A stretch of DNA of 64,000 nucleotides from Streptomyces spongiicola (GCF_003122365.1 NZ_CP029254.1:4241501-4305500); one strand, 5' to 3'. Positions 35,077 to 43,896 are shown, counted from the first letter of the stretch. Translations and numbers: made by a program. Notes: a model not told the origin generated them from the letters alone.

Positions 35077-35538
35077 ATGGCGTGGGACGAGTGGGAGCAG
35101 ATCAAGACCGAAGCGGCCGCACGCGGCTCCGCCCGGACGGACCTGGAGCAGCTCCCGAGCGATGAGCCGGGTGGGACGCCTGCGGGCGCGGTTTCGGGGG
35201 AGCTGAGGTCGGACAAGAGGGCATGGGTGACGGCCGGTGAGGGTGTCACCGGTCTGAAGTCGGGAATCGGCAAGGCACTGACGACGCTGGAGGAGGGCCA
35301 GGCGGGGCTGGGCGACCCTGCCGGGTGCCGGAGCGCGGCTGCGCAGAAGGAGCTGTACGAGTCCTGGAAGAAGTACGCCGGCGAAGTGCGACGCCGCTGC
35401 GAGGCACTGGGGGGACTGCTGGAAAGAGCCGGGCACGACCTGTCCAAGAGCGATGCGGCGGTCAAGGAAGAGCTGGACGGGCTCACGGCGCGCTATCGGG
35501 ACACGGCCCCCGTCGGCGGCCAGACGAAGGGCAAGTGA
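35077..35538 (+). CDS. Helical WXG-like protein, partner of the DUF1023 hydrolase
   Basis: A 153-residue, mostly helical, charged protein without signal peptide. It has Trp residues near the N-terminus (MAWDEWEQIK), a central amphipathic helix (AWVTAGEGVTGLKSGIGKALTTLEEGQAGLG) and a second one (YESWKKYAGEVRRRCEALGGLLERAGHDLSKSD), a layout like WXG100-type substrates of type VII secretion. A strict WxG is not seen, so the link is structural inference. Good ribosome binding site (AGGGAGG). It begins a unit with the DUF1023 gene ten bases later. Confidence 0.65.
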   Translation: MAWDEWEQIKTEAAARGSARTDLEQLPSDEPGGTPAGAVSGELRSDKRAWVTAGEGVTGLKSGIGKALTTLEEGQAGLGDPAGCRSAAAQKELYESWKKYAGEVRRRCEALGGLLERAGHDLSKSDAAVKEELDGLTARYRDTAPVGGQTKGK

Positions 35539-35547
35539 TCCGCGCTC

Positions 35548-37350
35548 ATGGATCTCGCGACATTGAGCGCCTTCAAGCCCGCTCAGTACGAGGAAGCCGC
35601 CGACAGCTACCGAGCGACCGGTGACATGGCGCGTGCGGCCAAGGACACGGTCGACAACCAGATCTGCGCCGGGATGCGCAACCGGCTGCGGGGCGAGGCC
35701 GCCGGCGCCGCCCTGCAGCAGCTCAGAGAGCTGTCGAAGAACTTCCACTACGTGCAGGCCGAGTGCGGAATCGTGAGTACGGCGCTGAACGGATTCGCCT
35801 TCGACATGGCGCTGGCCAAGCGGAAACTGGACGCCGCCCTCGAGGACGCACGGGCGGGCGGCTGCGGAGTGAACGCGGACGGTTCGGTCAGCTATCCGAC
35901 GGGCCGCAAGCTCGGTGACACCGAGCTCACCGAGGGCGGAACGGTGACCGGCAGCACCGGTGGCAGCCCTGTACCCGATGCCCTGGAGCGGCAAGCGGCG
36001 AGCATCCACCCGAACCCGCACTACGGCGCCGCGCTGGGCTATGCGAACCGGATCGCGGAGGCGCTGGAGGAAGGCGGCGACGCGGACGCCAAGTGGGCGC
36101 CCAGGCTGCGCGCGCTCACCGCGGATGACGACCCCGTGGTCTCGGCCCGGGACTGGGCCGACGCGAAGTCCGACACGGGCGGCGTGCGCCGGGCCGCCGA
36201 CACGTATCTGGACACCATCGCGGCCCGGCCGGACAACGGCACCCCGGAGGAGAACGCGGAGTGGTGGAAGAGCCTCACCCAGGAGCAGCGCGCCGACCTT
36301 CTCGCCGTCGATCCCGGCGCCATCGGGGCGACCAACGGCCTTCCCTCGGACATCCGTGACGAGGCGAACCGCATGGTCCTGGCGGAGACGAGGGCGGCAT
36401 ATCGGCTGGAGCTCGATGCCATCCCGAAGGAGCCGGTCAAATACGCTCTCAACCCCGGCTACCCGGCGGTTCTGATCACGCCTGACTGGCAGGAATGGCG
36501 GGAGAAGCACGGGGACAGGAAGGCGAGACTGGAAGGTGCGCTGAAGGGCATGGACGCCATCCAGGCTCGTTTCGACAGCACCGGCCGAAAGGGGCTGCCC
36601 GAGGCATACCTGTTGGGATTCAGCGGGGAAGGAAACGGGCGGGTGATCATCGCGAACGGGAATCCGGACACGGCTGACCACCAGGCCGTCTACGTGCCGG
36701 GTACGACGTCGAGTCTGGCCGGTATCGGAGGTGACATCAACCGGATGGTGAACGTCTGGCGTGTGGCCGAAGACGAGGCCGACGGCGGTTCCGTTTCCAC
36801 GATCACCTGGCTGGGCTACGACGCGCCGCAGAGTATCGTCAAGGACTCGCCATTCAGCCACTACGCGAATGACGGTGCCCCGGCATACAACAGCTTCCTC
36901 GACGGACTGGATGCGTCGCGATCTGTTGCCTCGGACGCGCACCGAACGGCGATCGGTCACTCCTACGGCACGACCCTCATCGGATCGGCCGCTCGGCAGG
37001 GCGACCTGAACGTGGACGACGTCATCCTCGCAGGCAGTCCTGGAGTCCAGGTGAGCAAGGCCGAGAAGATGGACGTTCCCATAGGGCACGTCTGGAACCA
37101 GGAGGCCGATGGGGATGTCGTGCCTGATGTCGGCCGCTACGGGCACGGCGGTATCGACTGGGACGGCCCGTGGACCGTACCCAGCGACGAACGTTTCGGG
37201 GCCAACCAGATGACCACGGACACCGAAGGTCACAGTGACTACTGGAAGGAAGACACCGAGAGCCTGCTGAACCAGGGGTTGGTCGTGGCAGGACACGGCG
37301 ACGAGGTGACGTTGCAAGAGCGCCGGAAGGCATGGGAACGAGGGCGGTAG
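35548..37350 (+). CDS. Alpha/beta hydrolase with DUF1023 domain
   Basis: A 600-residue protein in two parts. The N-terminal 140 residues are helical and WXG/ESX-like (FKPAQYEEAADSYRATGDMARAAK). The C-terminal half is a DUF1023 alpha/beta hydrolase: nucleophile elbow GHSYG with Ser472, a downstream Asp region (EADGDVVPDVG) and His562 in GHSDYW. Substrate unknown. The gene begins ten bases after the helical protein and is followed by a lipoprotein gene. Fusion of a secretion-like helical module with this hydrolase and an adjacent small helical gene suggests export by a type VII-like route, which is an inference. Confidence 0.8.
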   Translation: MDLATLSAFKPAQYEEAADSYRATGDMARAAKDTVDNQICAGMRNRLRGEAAGAALQQLRELSKNFHYVQAECGIVSTALNGFAFDMALAKRKLDAALEDARAGGCGVNADGSVSYPTGRKLGDTELTEGGTVTGSTGGSPVPDALERQAASIHPNPHYGAALGYANRIAEALEEGGDADAKWAPRLRALTADDDPVVSARDWADAKSDTGGVRRAADTYLDTIAARPDNGTPEENAEWWKSLTQEQRADLLAVDPGAIGATNGLPSDIRDEANRMVLAETRAAYRLELDAIPKEPVKYALNPGYPAVLITPDWQEWREKHGDRKARLEGALKGMDAIQARFDSTGRKGLPEAYLLGFSGEGNGRVIIANGNPDTADHQAVYVPGTTSSLAGIGGDINRMVNVWRVAEDEADGGSVSTITWLGYDAPQSIVKDSPFSHYANDGAPAYNSFLDGLDASRSVASDAHRTAIGHSYGTTLIGSAARQGDLNVDDVILAGSPGVQVSKAEKMDVPIGHVWNQEADGDVVPDVGRYGHGGIDWDGPWTVPSDERFGANQMTTDTEGHSDYWKEDTESLLNQGLVVAGHGDEVTLQERRKAWERGR

Positions 37351-37423
37351 AGGAGATCACATGCACGGCCGACGGGGGATGTCGCCCCGGCGGCCCACCC
37401 ACGAAGGCTGACGAACCGACCGG

Positions 37424-37993
37424 GTGCGCATTCCGGTCCGAACCATCGAGGCTCCGCGATTGAAGACCCACCCGGGCGTTCCGGCCCTCCTCGTATCCTG
37501 CACTCTCACCCTCCTCACCGGATGCGGCATGACCGATGACCATGAGCCTGACGTGGTGACCTCCGTCGAACGGCGTACCTCTTCAGACGTGGCCGACGAG
37601 GCCGAGAGGGTCTCCAGTGAGATCTATGACCTGATCGGCATCAAGGGCAAGGCGTCCGACACCGGCCCTGGCGTCACAGACTGCGGGCGGAAGGACCCGG
37701 AGAGGTACTTCAAGGTCTTTCACAAGTGGAGCTTCGTGCCCGCGTCCGGCGAGCAGTTGGGAGGCGTGATGGAGCGGCTCAAGGCGGAGCTGCCCGGACG
37801 CGGCTGGAAGGTCGTCGAGTACGGGCCGGACACCAGCCGGAACGAGAACCTCAATCTCACGGCCGACAACGACGCCAGGAAGTTCAGCGTCAACATCGTC
37901 CATCGTGCGAAGAGCGCCCCGCCGAAGCTGAGTCTGATGGTTGTCTCTGGCTGCTACCAGGTGCCCGACGGCCAGGAAGTCGAGCGGTTCTGA
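37424..37993 (+). CDS. Lipoprotein
   Basis: A 189-residue protein from GTG 37424, or about 177 from the TTG at 37460, which gives a cleaner signal peptide (KTHPGVPALLVSCTLTLLTGC). The lipobox LLTGC has its Cys at residue 34 of the longer form. The mature part contains YFKVFHKWSFVPASG and LPGRGWKVVEYGPDTSRN motifs typical of streptomycete lipoproteins of unknown function found next to DUF1023 genes. It follows the hydrolase by 73 bases. Confidence 0.75.
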   Translation: MRIPVRTIEAPRLKTHPGVPALLVSCTLTLLTGCGMTDDHEPDVVTSVERRTSSDVADEAERVSSEIYDLIGIKGKASDTGPGVTDCGRKDPERYFKVFHKWSFVPASGEQLGGVMERLKAELPGRGWKVVEYGPDTSRNENLNLTADNDARKFSVNIVHRAKSAPPKLSLMVVSGCYQVPDGQEVERF

Positions 37994-38132
37994 GCCGGCC
38001 GCGGCGGGGCGAGCCGGTTCGTGCCCGGAAGGCGGGGGCGGTGCTCCGCGCTTCGGCGGCCGCGGGGCGGGACGGCTCACGCCCGGCGGGGGAGCGGGGC
38101 GGCCGCCGGGAGGGTGCTGTGCGCGCCGCGGT

Positions 38133-38160
38133 TTGACCTTCGTCACCACCGGGGTAGTCT
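38133..38160 (+). promoter_or_regulatory. rpsJ (S10 operon) promoter
   Basis: TTGACC (38133-38138) and TAGTCT (38155-38160) are 16 bases apart. The transcript would start near 38167 and carry a leader of about 350 bases. Confidence 0.65.
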
Positions 38161-38166
38161 TCTCGG

Positions 38167-38518
38167 CTCGATTGGCGCCTCCACTGGCCCGTATGGCAGA
38201 CTGTCCGGGTTGCTCGGTTGCGTGCCGATGCTGCGCGCCTCCCGCCGGGAGGATCGGAAGCGAGTCCCACAGTATTCGTCACCCCTGATCAGGGGTGGAA
38301 GTACGGGAATCTTCCGGGAAGCGTGAGCGGGGCGCCGGCCAGGCACCCGGTGGGTGTCACCCCCGGCTTCGTGGTCTCAGGGACCGCAACCCCTTGGTTG
38401 GGAAATCCTTCGGGAGATCTTCGTAGAGGGGCTGCGACACGCCCGACCGCGTGGGTCGGAGGAGACGGGAATCCGCCGGGTTCCGGAGCGTTACGAGAGA
38501 CAGGACTACGAAGTAGCC
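38167..38518 (+). promoter_or_regulatory. S10 leader, highly structured
   Basis: Between the promoter and rpsJ lie several stems: a perfect 18-base palindrome at 38280-38297 (CACCCCTGA with TCAGGGGTG), GGTGGGTGTCACCC-type pairings near 38340-38370, and the hairpin at 38435-38459 shared with rpsL. Such a long leader fits autogenous or attenuation control, as with L4 in E. coli, but no homology to that leader was recognised. Confidence 0.55.
38435..38459 (+). promoter_or_regulatory. Leader hairpin shared with rpsL
   Basis: Matches 30178-30202 at 24 of 25 positions, with stem CCGACC/GGTCGG. It lies 59 bases before the rpsJ start, similar to the 50 bases in rpsL. Confidence 0.6.
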
Positions 38519-38827
38519 ATGGCGGGACAGAAGATCCGCATCCGGCTCAAGGCCTACGACCACGAGGTCATCGACTCCTCGGCGAAGAAGATCGTCGAGA
38601 CGGTGACCCGCACTGGTGCGTCGGTCGCGGGCCCGGTGCCGCTGCCCACTGAGAAGAACGTGTACTGCGTCATCAAGTCGCCGCACAAGTACAAGGACTC
38701 GCGCGAGCACTTCGAGATGCGCACGCACAAGCGCCTCATCGACATCCTCGACCCCACGCCGAAGACGGTCGACTCGCTCATGCGTCTCGACCTGCCGGCC
38801 GGCGTCGACATCGAGATCAAGCTCTGA
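38519..38827 (+). CDS. rpsJ: 30S ribosomal protein S10
   Basis: A 102-residue S10 (MAGQKIRIRLKAYDHEVIDSSAKKIVETVTRTGA...), part of the 30S head and also NusE in antitermination with NusB. The ATG at 38519 is chosen because the conserved protein begins there; the frame continues upstream into the leader. First gene of the S10 operon. Confidence 0.98.
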   Translation: MAGQKIRIRLKAYDHEVIDSSAKKIVETVTRTGASVAGPVPLPTEKNVYCVIKSPHKYKDSREHFEMRTHKRLIDILDPTPKTVDSLMRLDLPAGVDIEIKL

Positions 38828-38840
38828 GGTGACGCGCGAG

Positions 38841-39485
38841 ATGGCTAAGCAGATCAAGGGCATCCTGGGCGAGAAGCTCGGCATGACTCAGGTCTGGGAC
38901 GAGAACAACCGTGTCGTCCCGGTCACCGTCGTCAAGGCCGGCCCCAACGTCGTCACCCAGATCCGTACGAACGACAGCGACGGCTACGAGTCGGTCCAGA
39001 TCGCCTTCGGCGAGATCGACCCGCGCAAGGTGAACAAGCCCCTCAAGGGCCACTTCGCCAAGGCCGACGTCACCCCCCGCCGTCACCTCGTCGAGATCCG
39101 TACCGCCGACGCCGGCGAGTACAACCTCGGCCAGGAGATCACCGCCGAGGTCTTCGAGGCGGGCGTGAAGGTCGACGTCACCGGCAAGAGCAAGGGCAAG
39201 GGCTTCGCCGGTGTCATGAAGCGCCACAACTTCCGTGGCCTGGGCGCCGGACACGGCACCCAGCGCAAGCACCGCTCCCCCGGCTCCATCGGTGGCTGCG
39301 CCACCCCGGGCCGTGTGTTCAAGGGCCTCCGTATGGCGGGCCGCATGGGCAACGAGCGGGTCACCACCCAGAACCTGACCGTCCACGCCGTTGACGCGGA
39401 GAAGGGTCTGCTGCTCATCAAGGGCGCGGTTCCCGGTCCGAACGGCGGCCTCGTCCTGGTCCGTACCGCGGCCAAGGGGGCCTGA
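38841..39485 (+). CDS. rplC: 50S ribosomal protein L3
   Basis: A 214-residue L3 with conserved KGILGEKLGMTQVWDE at the N-terminus and the central extension near the peptidyl transferase centre (GTQRKHRSPGSIGGCATPGRVFKGLRMAGRMG). One of the earliest proteins to bind 23S rRNA. It follows rpsJ by 13 bases. Confidence 0.98.
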   Translation: MAKQIKGILGEKLGMTQVWDENNRVVPVTVVKAGPNVVTQIRTNDSDGYESVQIAFGEIDPRKVNKPLKGHFAKADVTPRRHLVEIRTADAGEYNLGQEITAEVFEAGVKVDVTGKSKGKGFAGVMKRHNFRGLGAGHGTQRKHRSPGSIGGCATPGRVFKGLRMAGRMGNERVTTQNLTVHAVDAEKGLLLIKGAVPGPNGGLVLVRTAAKGA

Positions 39486-39493
39486 GGTAACCG

Positions 39494-40144
39494 ATGAGCA
39501 CCATTGACATCCTTTCGCCCGCTGGCGACAAGGCCGGTAGCGTCGAGCTCCCCGCGGAGATCTTCGACGCCAAGGTCAGCGTTCCGCTGATCCACCAGGT
39601 CGTCGTCGCGCAGCTGGCCGCTGCCCGCCAGGGCACGCACAAGACCAAGACCCGCGGCGAGGTCCGTGGCGGTGGCAGGAAGCCGTACCGCCAGAAGGGC
39701 ACCGGCCGCGCCCGTCAGGGCTCGACCCGCGCGCCGCAGTTCGCCGGCGGTGGCGTCGTCCACGGCCCCGTGCCGCGTGACTACTCGCAGCGGACCCCGA
39801 AGAAGATGAAGGCCGCCGCCCTGCGCGGTGCCCTCACCGACCGGGCCCGCAACGCGCGTATCCACGTCGTGTCCGGCGTGGTCGAGGGCGAGGTCTCCAC
39901 CAAGGCCGCCAAGACGCTGTTCGGCAGGATCTCGGAGCGCAAGAACCTGCTCCTGGTCGTCGAGCGCTCCGACGAGGCCGCGTGGCTGTCCGCCCGCAAC
40001 CTGCCCCGGGTGCACATCCTGGAGCCGGGTCAGCTGAACACGTACGACGTGCTCGTCTCCGACGACGTGGTCTTCACCCAGGCCGCCTTCGAGTCCTTCG
40101 TGTCCGGCCCCAAGGCCAACGACGATGAGGGGAGCGAGGCCTGA
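39494..40144 (+). CDS. rplD: 50S ribosomal protein L4
   Basis: A 216-residue L4. The extended loop (GTHKTKTRGEVRGGGRKPYRQKGTGRARQGSTRAPQFAGGG) lines the peptide exit tunnel near the macrolide site and looks wild-type. In E. coli L4 represses the S10 operon; whether it does so here is unknown. Its stop overlaps the rplW start by one base. Confidence 0.98.
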   Translation: MSTIDILSPAGDKAGSVELPAEIFDAKVSVPLIHQVVVAQLAAARQGTHKTKTRGEVRGGGRKPYRQKGTGRARQGSTRAPQFAGGGVVHGPVPRDYSQRTPKKMKAAALRGALTDRARNARIHVVSGVVEGEVSTKAAKTLFGRISERKNLLLVVERSDEAAWLSARNLPRVHILEPGQLNTYDVLVSDDVVFTQAAFESFVSGPKANDDEGSEA

Positions 40145-40458
40145 TGGCCGAGATCACCAGCAAGACCTTCACCGACCCGCGCGACATCCTCGTCAAGCCG
40201 GTCGTCTCGGAGAAGAGCTACGCGCTGCTGGACGAGAACAAGTACACGTTCATCGTCGCGCCCAACGCCAACAAGACCCAGATCAAGCAGGCCGTCGAGG
40301 CGGTCTTCTCGGTCAAGGTCACCGGGGTGAACACGATCAACCGCCAGGGCAAGCGCAAGCGCACCCGCACCGGTTTCGGCAAGCGCGCCAACACCAAGCG
40401 CGCCATCGTGACCCTCGCCGAGGGCGACCGTATCGACATCTTCGGCCAGGCCTCCTAA
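40144..40458 (+). CDS. rplW: 50S ribosomal protein L23
   Basis: A 104-residue L23, located at the tunnel exit where SRP and trigger factor dock. Conserved DPRDILVKPVVSEKSY and the basic loop GKRKRTRTGFGKRANTKRA are visible. TGATG overlap with rplD implies coupling. Confidence 0.98.
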   Translation: MAEITSKTFTDPRDILVKPVVSEKSYALLDENKYTFIVAPNANKTQIKQAVEAVFSVKVTGVNTINRQGKRKRTRTGFGKRANTKRAIVTLAEGDRIDIFGQAS

Positions 40459-40495
40459 CGGAGACCTTGGTCCGATATCGGACGAGGACTGAGAA

Positions 40496-41332
40496 ATGGG
40501 TATCCGCAAGTACAAGCCGACGACTCCGGGCCGTCGTGGCTCCAGCGTCGCCGACTTCGTCGAGATCACGCGGTCCACGCCGGAGAAGTCGCTGGTCCGC
40601 CCCCTGCACAGCAAGGGCGGCCGTAACAACGCCGGTCGTGTGACCGTTCGCCACCAGGGTGGTGGCCACAAGCGCGCCTACCGCGTGATCGACTTCCGTC
40701 GTCACGACAAGGACGGCGTGCCGGCCAAGGTCGCGCACATCGAGTACGACCCCAACCGCACCGCGCGCATCGCGCTGCTGCACTACGCGGACGGCGAGAA
40801 GCGCTACATCCTCGCCCCGCGCGGCCTGTCGCAGGGCGACCGGATCGAGAACGGCCCCGGTGCCGACATCAAGCCCGGCAACAACCTGGCGCTGCGCAAC
40901 ATCCCGGTCGGTACGACCCTGCACGCCATCGAGCTGCGGCCCGGCGGCGGCGCGAAGTTCGCCCGCTCCGCGGGTGCCTCCGTGCAGCTGCTGGCGAAGG
41001 AGGGCTCCATGGCCCACCTGCGCATGCCGTCCGGTGAGATCCGCCTGGTCGACGTCCGCTGCCGCGCCACCGTCGGCGAGGTCGGCAACGCCGAGCAGTC
41101 GAACATCAACTGGGGCAAGGCCGGCCGTATGCGCTGGAAGGGCGTCCGCCCGACCGTCCGCGGTGTCGCCATGAACCCGGTCGACCACCCGCACGGTGGT
41201 GGTGAGGGGAAGACCTCCGGTGGCCGCCACCCGGTCTCCCCGTGGGGTCAGAAGGAGGGTCGTACTCGTTCTCCCAAGAAGGCGAGCAACAAGTACATCG
41301 TCCGCCGCCGCAAGACGAACAAGAAGCGCTAG
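40496..41332 (+). CDS. rplB: 50S ribosomal protein L2
   Basis: A 278-residue L2. The C-terminal signature MNPVDHPHGGGEGKTSGGRHPVSPWG carries the histidine near the peptidyl transferase centre. Important for subunit association. The 37-base gap after rplW contains a GAGGAC-type ribosome binding site. Confidence 0.98.
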   Translation: MGIRKYKPTTPGRRGSSVADFVEITRSTPEKSLVRPLHSKGGRNNAGRVTVRHQGGGHKRAYRVIDFRRHDKDGVPAKVAHIEYDPNRTARIALLHYADGEKRYILAPRGLSQGDRIENGPGADIKPGNNLALRNIPVGTTLHAIELRPGGGAKFARSAGASVQLLAKEGSMAHLRMPSGEIRLVDVRCRATVGEVGNAEQSNINWGKAGRMRWKGVRPTVRGVAMNPVDHPHGGGEGKTSGGRHPVSPWGQKEGRTRSPKKASNKYIVRRRKTNKKR

Positions 41333-41344
41333 GAGCGGGTTCAG

Positions 41345-41626
41345 ATGCCGCGCAGTCTCAAGAAGGGGCCCTTCGTCGACGACCACCTGATCAAGAAGGT
41401 GGACGTGCAGAACGAGGCAGGCACCAAGAACGTCATCAAGACCTGGTCCCGTCGCTCGATGATCGTCCCGGCCATGCTGGGCCACACGATCGCGGTGCAC
41501 AACGGCAAGACCCACGTCCCGGTGTTCGTCACCGAGTCGATGGTCGGCCACAAGCTCGGCGAGTTCGCGCCGACGCGCACCTTCCGCGGCCACGTCAAGG
41601 ACGACCGGAAGTCGAAGCGCCGCTGA
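41345..41626 (+). CDS. rpsS: 30S ribosomal protein S19
   Basis: A 93-residue S19 of the 30S head (MPRSLKKGPFVDDHLIKKV...), with the conserved GHKLGEFAPTRTFRGH near the C-terminus. It follows rplB by 12 bases. Confidence 0.98.
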   Translation: MPRSLKKGPFVDDHLIKKVDVQNEAGTKNVIKTWSRRSMIVPAMLGHTIAVHNGKTHVPVFVTESMVGHKLGEFAPTRTFRGHVKDDRKSKRR

Positions 41627-41668
41627 CGCGGGGTGTGACTGACCATGACTTACACCGAAGGGACAACC

Positions 41669-42016
41669 ATGGAAGCCAGGGCCCAGGCGCGGTACATCCG
41701 CGTCACGCCCATGAAGGCCCGCCGCGTGGTGGACCTCATCCGTGGCATGGACGCCACGGAGGCTCAGGCGGTCCTGCGTTTCGCCCCGCAGGCCGCGAGC
41801 GTGCCGGTCGGCAAGGTGCTGGACAGCGCCATTGCCAACGCCGCGCACAACTACGACCACCCGGACGCCTCCTCGCTGTTCATCAGCGAGGCGTACGTCG
41901 ACGAGGGCCCGACCCTGAAGCGGTTCCGTCCGCGCGCCCAGGGCCGTGCCTACCGGATCCGCAAGCGGACCAGCCACATCACCGTGGTCGTCAGCAGCAA
42001 GGAAGGAACCCGGTAA
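41669..42016 (+). CDS. rplV: 50S ribosomal protein L22
   Basis: A 115-residue L22 (MEARAQARYIRVTPMKARRVVDLIRG...). Its beta-hairpin (FRPRAQGRAYRIRKRTSHITVVV) reaches the exit tunnel, where macrolide resistance deletions occur in other bacteria; here intact. ATG 41669 after GAAGGGA is preferred to an in-frame ATG at 41645. Its stop overlaps the rpsC ATG (TAATG). Confidence 0.97.
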   Translation: MEARAQARYIRVTPMKARRVVDLIRGMDATEAQAVLRFAPQAASVPVGKVLDSAIANAAHNYDHPDASSLFISEAYVDEGPTLKRFRPRAQGRAYRIRKRTSHITVVVSSKEGTR

Positions 42017-42867
42017 TGGGCCAGAAGGTAAACCCGCACGGGTTCCGGCTCGGTGTCACGACCGACTTCAAGTCGCGTTGGTACGCCGACAAGCTGTACA
42101 AGGACTACGTCAAGGAAGACGTCGCCATCCGCCGGATGATGACGTCCGGCATGGAGCGCGCCGGCATCTCCAAGGTCGAGATCGAGCGCACCCGTGACCG
42201 CGTGCGGGTGGACATCCACACCGCGCGTCCCGGCATCGTCATCGGCCGCCGCGGCGCCGAGGCCGACCGCATCCGCGGCGACCTCGAGAAGCTCACCGGC
42301 AAGCAGGTCCAGCTGAACATCCTCGAGGTCAAGAACCCCGAGGTCGACGCCCAGCTGGTGGCGCAGGCCGTGGCCGAGCAGCTGTCCTCCCGTGTCTCCT
42401 TCCGCCGTGCCATGCGCAAGAGCATGCAGTCGGCCATGAAGGCGGGCGCCAAGGGCATCAAGATCCAGTGCGGTGGCCGTCTCGGCGGCGCCGAGATGTC
42501 CCGCTCGGAGTTCTACCGCGAGGGCCGTGTGCCGCTGCACACGCTCCGCGCGAACGTCGAGTACGGCTTCTTCGAGGCCAAGACCACCTTCGGCCGCATC
42601 GGCGTGAAGGTCTGGATCTACAAGGGCGACGTCAAGAACATCGCCGAGGTCCGCGCCGAGAACGCCGCCGTCCGCGCCGGCAACCGCCCGGCCCGTGGCG
42701 GCTCCGACCGCCCGGCCCGCGGTGGCCGCGGTGGCGAGCGTGGCGGTCGCGGCCGCAAGCCGCAGCAGGCGGCCCAGGGCGGCCAGCAGCAGTCGGCCGA
42801 GGCTCCCAAGGCCGAGGCCCCCGCCGCTGCCGCTCCGGCTGCCGAGAGCACCGGAACGGAGGCCTGA
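42016..42867 (+). CDS. rpsC: 30S ribosomal protein S3
   Basis: A 283-residue S3 at the mRNA entry site, with its KH domain (RPGIVIGRRGAEADRIRGDLEKLTGKQVQLNI). The C-terminal tail after about residue 215 is an actinobacterial extension rich in RGG (RPARGGSDRPARGGRGGERGG), then Gln/Ala/Glu. The tail is longer than in E. coli S3 (about 233 residues). Confidence 0.97.
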   Translation: MGQKVNPHGFRLGVTTDFKSRWYADKLYKDYVKEDVAIRRMMTSGMERAGISKVEIERTRDRVRVDIHTARPGIVIGRRGAEADRIRGDLEKLTGKQVQLNILEVKNPEVDAQLVAQAVAEQLSSRVSFRRAMRKSMQSAMKAGAKGIKIQCGGRLGGAEMSRSEFYREGRVPLHTLRANVEYGFFEAKTTFGRIGVKVWIYKGDVKNIAEVRAENAAVRAGNRPARGGSDRPARGGRGGERGGRGRKPQQAAQGGQQQSAEAPKAEAPAAAAPAAESTGTEA

Positions 42868-42872
42868 CCGAA

Positions 42873-43292
42873 ATGCTGATCCCCCGTAGGGTCAAGCACC
42901 GCAAGCAGCACCACCCGAAGCGCAGCGGTATGTCCAAGGGTGGTACGCAGGTTGCGTTCGGCGAGTACGGCATCCAGGCGCTCACCCCGGCGTACGTGAC
43001 GAACCGTCAGATCGAGGCCGCTCGTATCGCGATGACCCGTCACATCAAGCGTGGCGGCAAGGTCTGGATCAACATCTACCCGGACCGTCCGCTGACGAAG
43101 AAGCCCGCCGAGACCCGCATGGGTTCCGGCAAGGGTTCCCCGGAGTGGTGGGTCGCGAACGTCAAGCCCGGTCGGGTGATGTTCGAGCTGTCCTACCCGA
43201 ACGAGAAGATTGCTCGTGAGGCGCTCACCCGCGCTGCTCACAAGCTTCCGATGAAGTGCCGCATCGTTCGGCGCGAGGCAGGTGAGGCGTGA
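42873..43292 (+). CDS. rplP: 50S ribosomal protein L16
   Basis: A 139-residue L16 that positions the A-site tRNA and is a target region for evernimicin resistance. Conserved MLIPRRVKHRKQHHPKRSGMSKGG and GSGKGSPEWWVANVKPGRVMFE are seen. It starts five bases after rpsC, and its stop overlaps the rpmC start. Confidence 0.98.
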   Translation: MLIPRRVKHRKQHHPKRSGMSKGGTQVAFGEYGIQALTPAYVTNRQIEAARIAMTRHIKRGGKVWINIYPDRPLTKKPAETRMGSGKGSPEWWVANVKPGRVMFELSYPNEKIAREALTRAAHKLPMKCRIVRREAGEA

Positions 43293-43519
43293 TGTCGGCC
43301 GGAACCAAGGCGTCCGAGCTGCGCGAGCTGGGCAACGAGGAGCTTGTCGGCAAGCTCCGCGAGGCCAAGGAAGAGCTGTTCAACCTCCGCTTCCAGGCGG
43401 CGACCGGTCAGCTCGAGAACCACGGTCGGCTGAAGGCCGTCCGCAAGGACATCGCCCGGATCTACACCCTGATGCGTGAGCGCGAGCTGGGCATCGAGAC
43501 GGTGGAGAGCGCCTCATGA
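43292..43519 (+). CDS. rpmC: 50S ribosomal protein L29
   Basis: A 75-residue two-helix L29 (MSAGTKASELRELGNEELVGKLREAKEELFNLRFQAATGQ...). The ATG at 43292 overlaps the rplP stop in TGATG; a GTG three bases upstream is also possible. Its stop overlaps the rpsQ start (ATGA). Confidence 0.96.
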   Translation: MSAGTKASELRELGNEELVGKLREAKEELFNLRFQAATGQLENHGRLKAVRKDIARIYTLMRERELGIETVESAS

Positions 43520-43800
43520 GCGAGAGCAACGTGACCGAGAACAAGACCGAGCGCAACGCCCGCAAGACCCGTGAGGGTCTCGTCGTCAGCGACAAGATGG
43601 ACAAGACCGTCACCGTCGCCGTCGAGGACCGCGTCAAGCACGCGCTGTACGGCAAGGTCATCCGCCGTACGAACAAGCTCAAGGCCCACGACGAGCAGAA
43701 CGCCGCCGGCGTCGGCGACCGCGTCCTCCTGATGGAGACCCGGAAGCTGTCCGCCACCAAGCACTGGCGCGTCGTCGAGATCCTCGAGAAGGCCAAGTAA
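43516..43800 (+). CDS. rpsQ: 30S ribosomal protein S17
   Basis: A 94-residue S17 with the OB-fold core (REGLVVSDKMDKTVTVAVEDRVKH ... GDRVLLMETRKLSATKHWRVVEIL). It is the last gene before a 158-base gap with strong hairpins that separates the S10 and spc blocks. Confidence 0.98.
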   Translation: MSESNVTENKTERNARKTREGLVVSDKMDKTVTVAVEDRVKHALYGKVIRRTNKLKAHDEQNAAGVGDRVLLMETRKLSATKHWRVVEILEKAK

Positions 43801-43811
43801 TTTTGCGGGGG

Positions 43812-43865
43812 CCTCCCGGAAGGGAGTCCCTCCGCATGCCCCCCGCTGGGGGAACCCCCGGGAGG
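43812..43865 (+). other. Long hairpin in the rpsQ-rplN gap
   Basis: CCTCCCGG (43812-43819) pairs with CCGGGAGG (43858-43865), enclosing CCCCCGCTGGGGG-type sequence with its own stem. The layout resembles GC-rich inverted repeats found between many Streptomyces genes. Confidence 0.5.
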
Positions 43866-43896
43866 GTGCTTCCCCAGCATCAAGTTCCGCCAGGCT

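Larger units (their letters stand above)
37994..38518. other. S10 operon upstream region and leader
   Basis: About 525 bases with no gene. The first 140 bases separate the lipoprotein from the rpsJ promoter; the remainder is the long S10 leader (listed). Confidence 0.6.
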
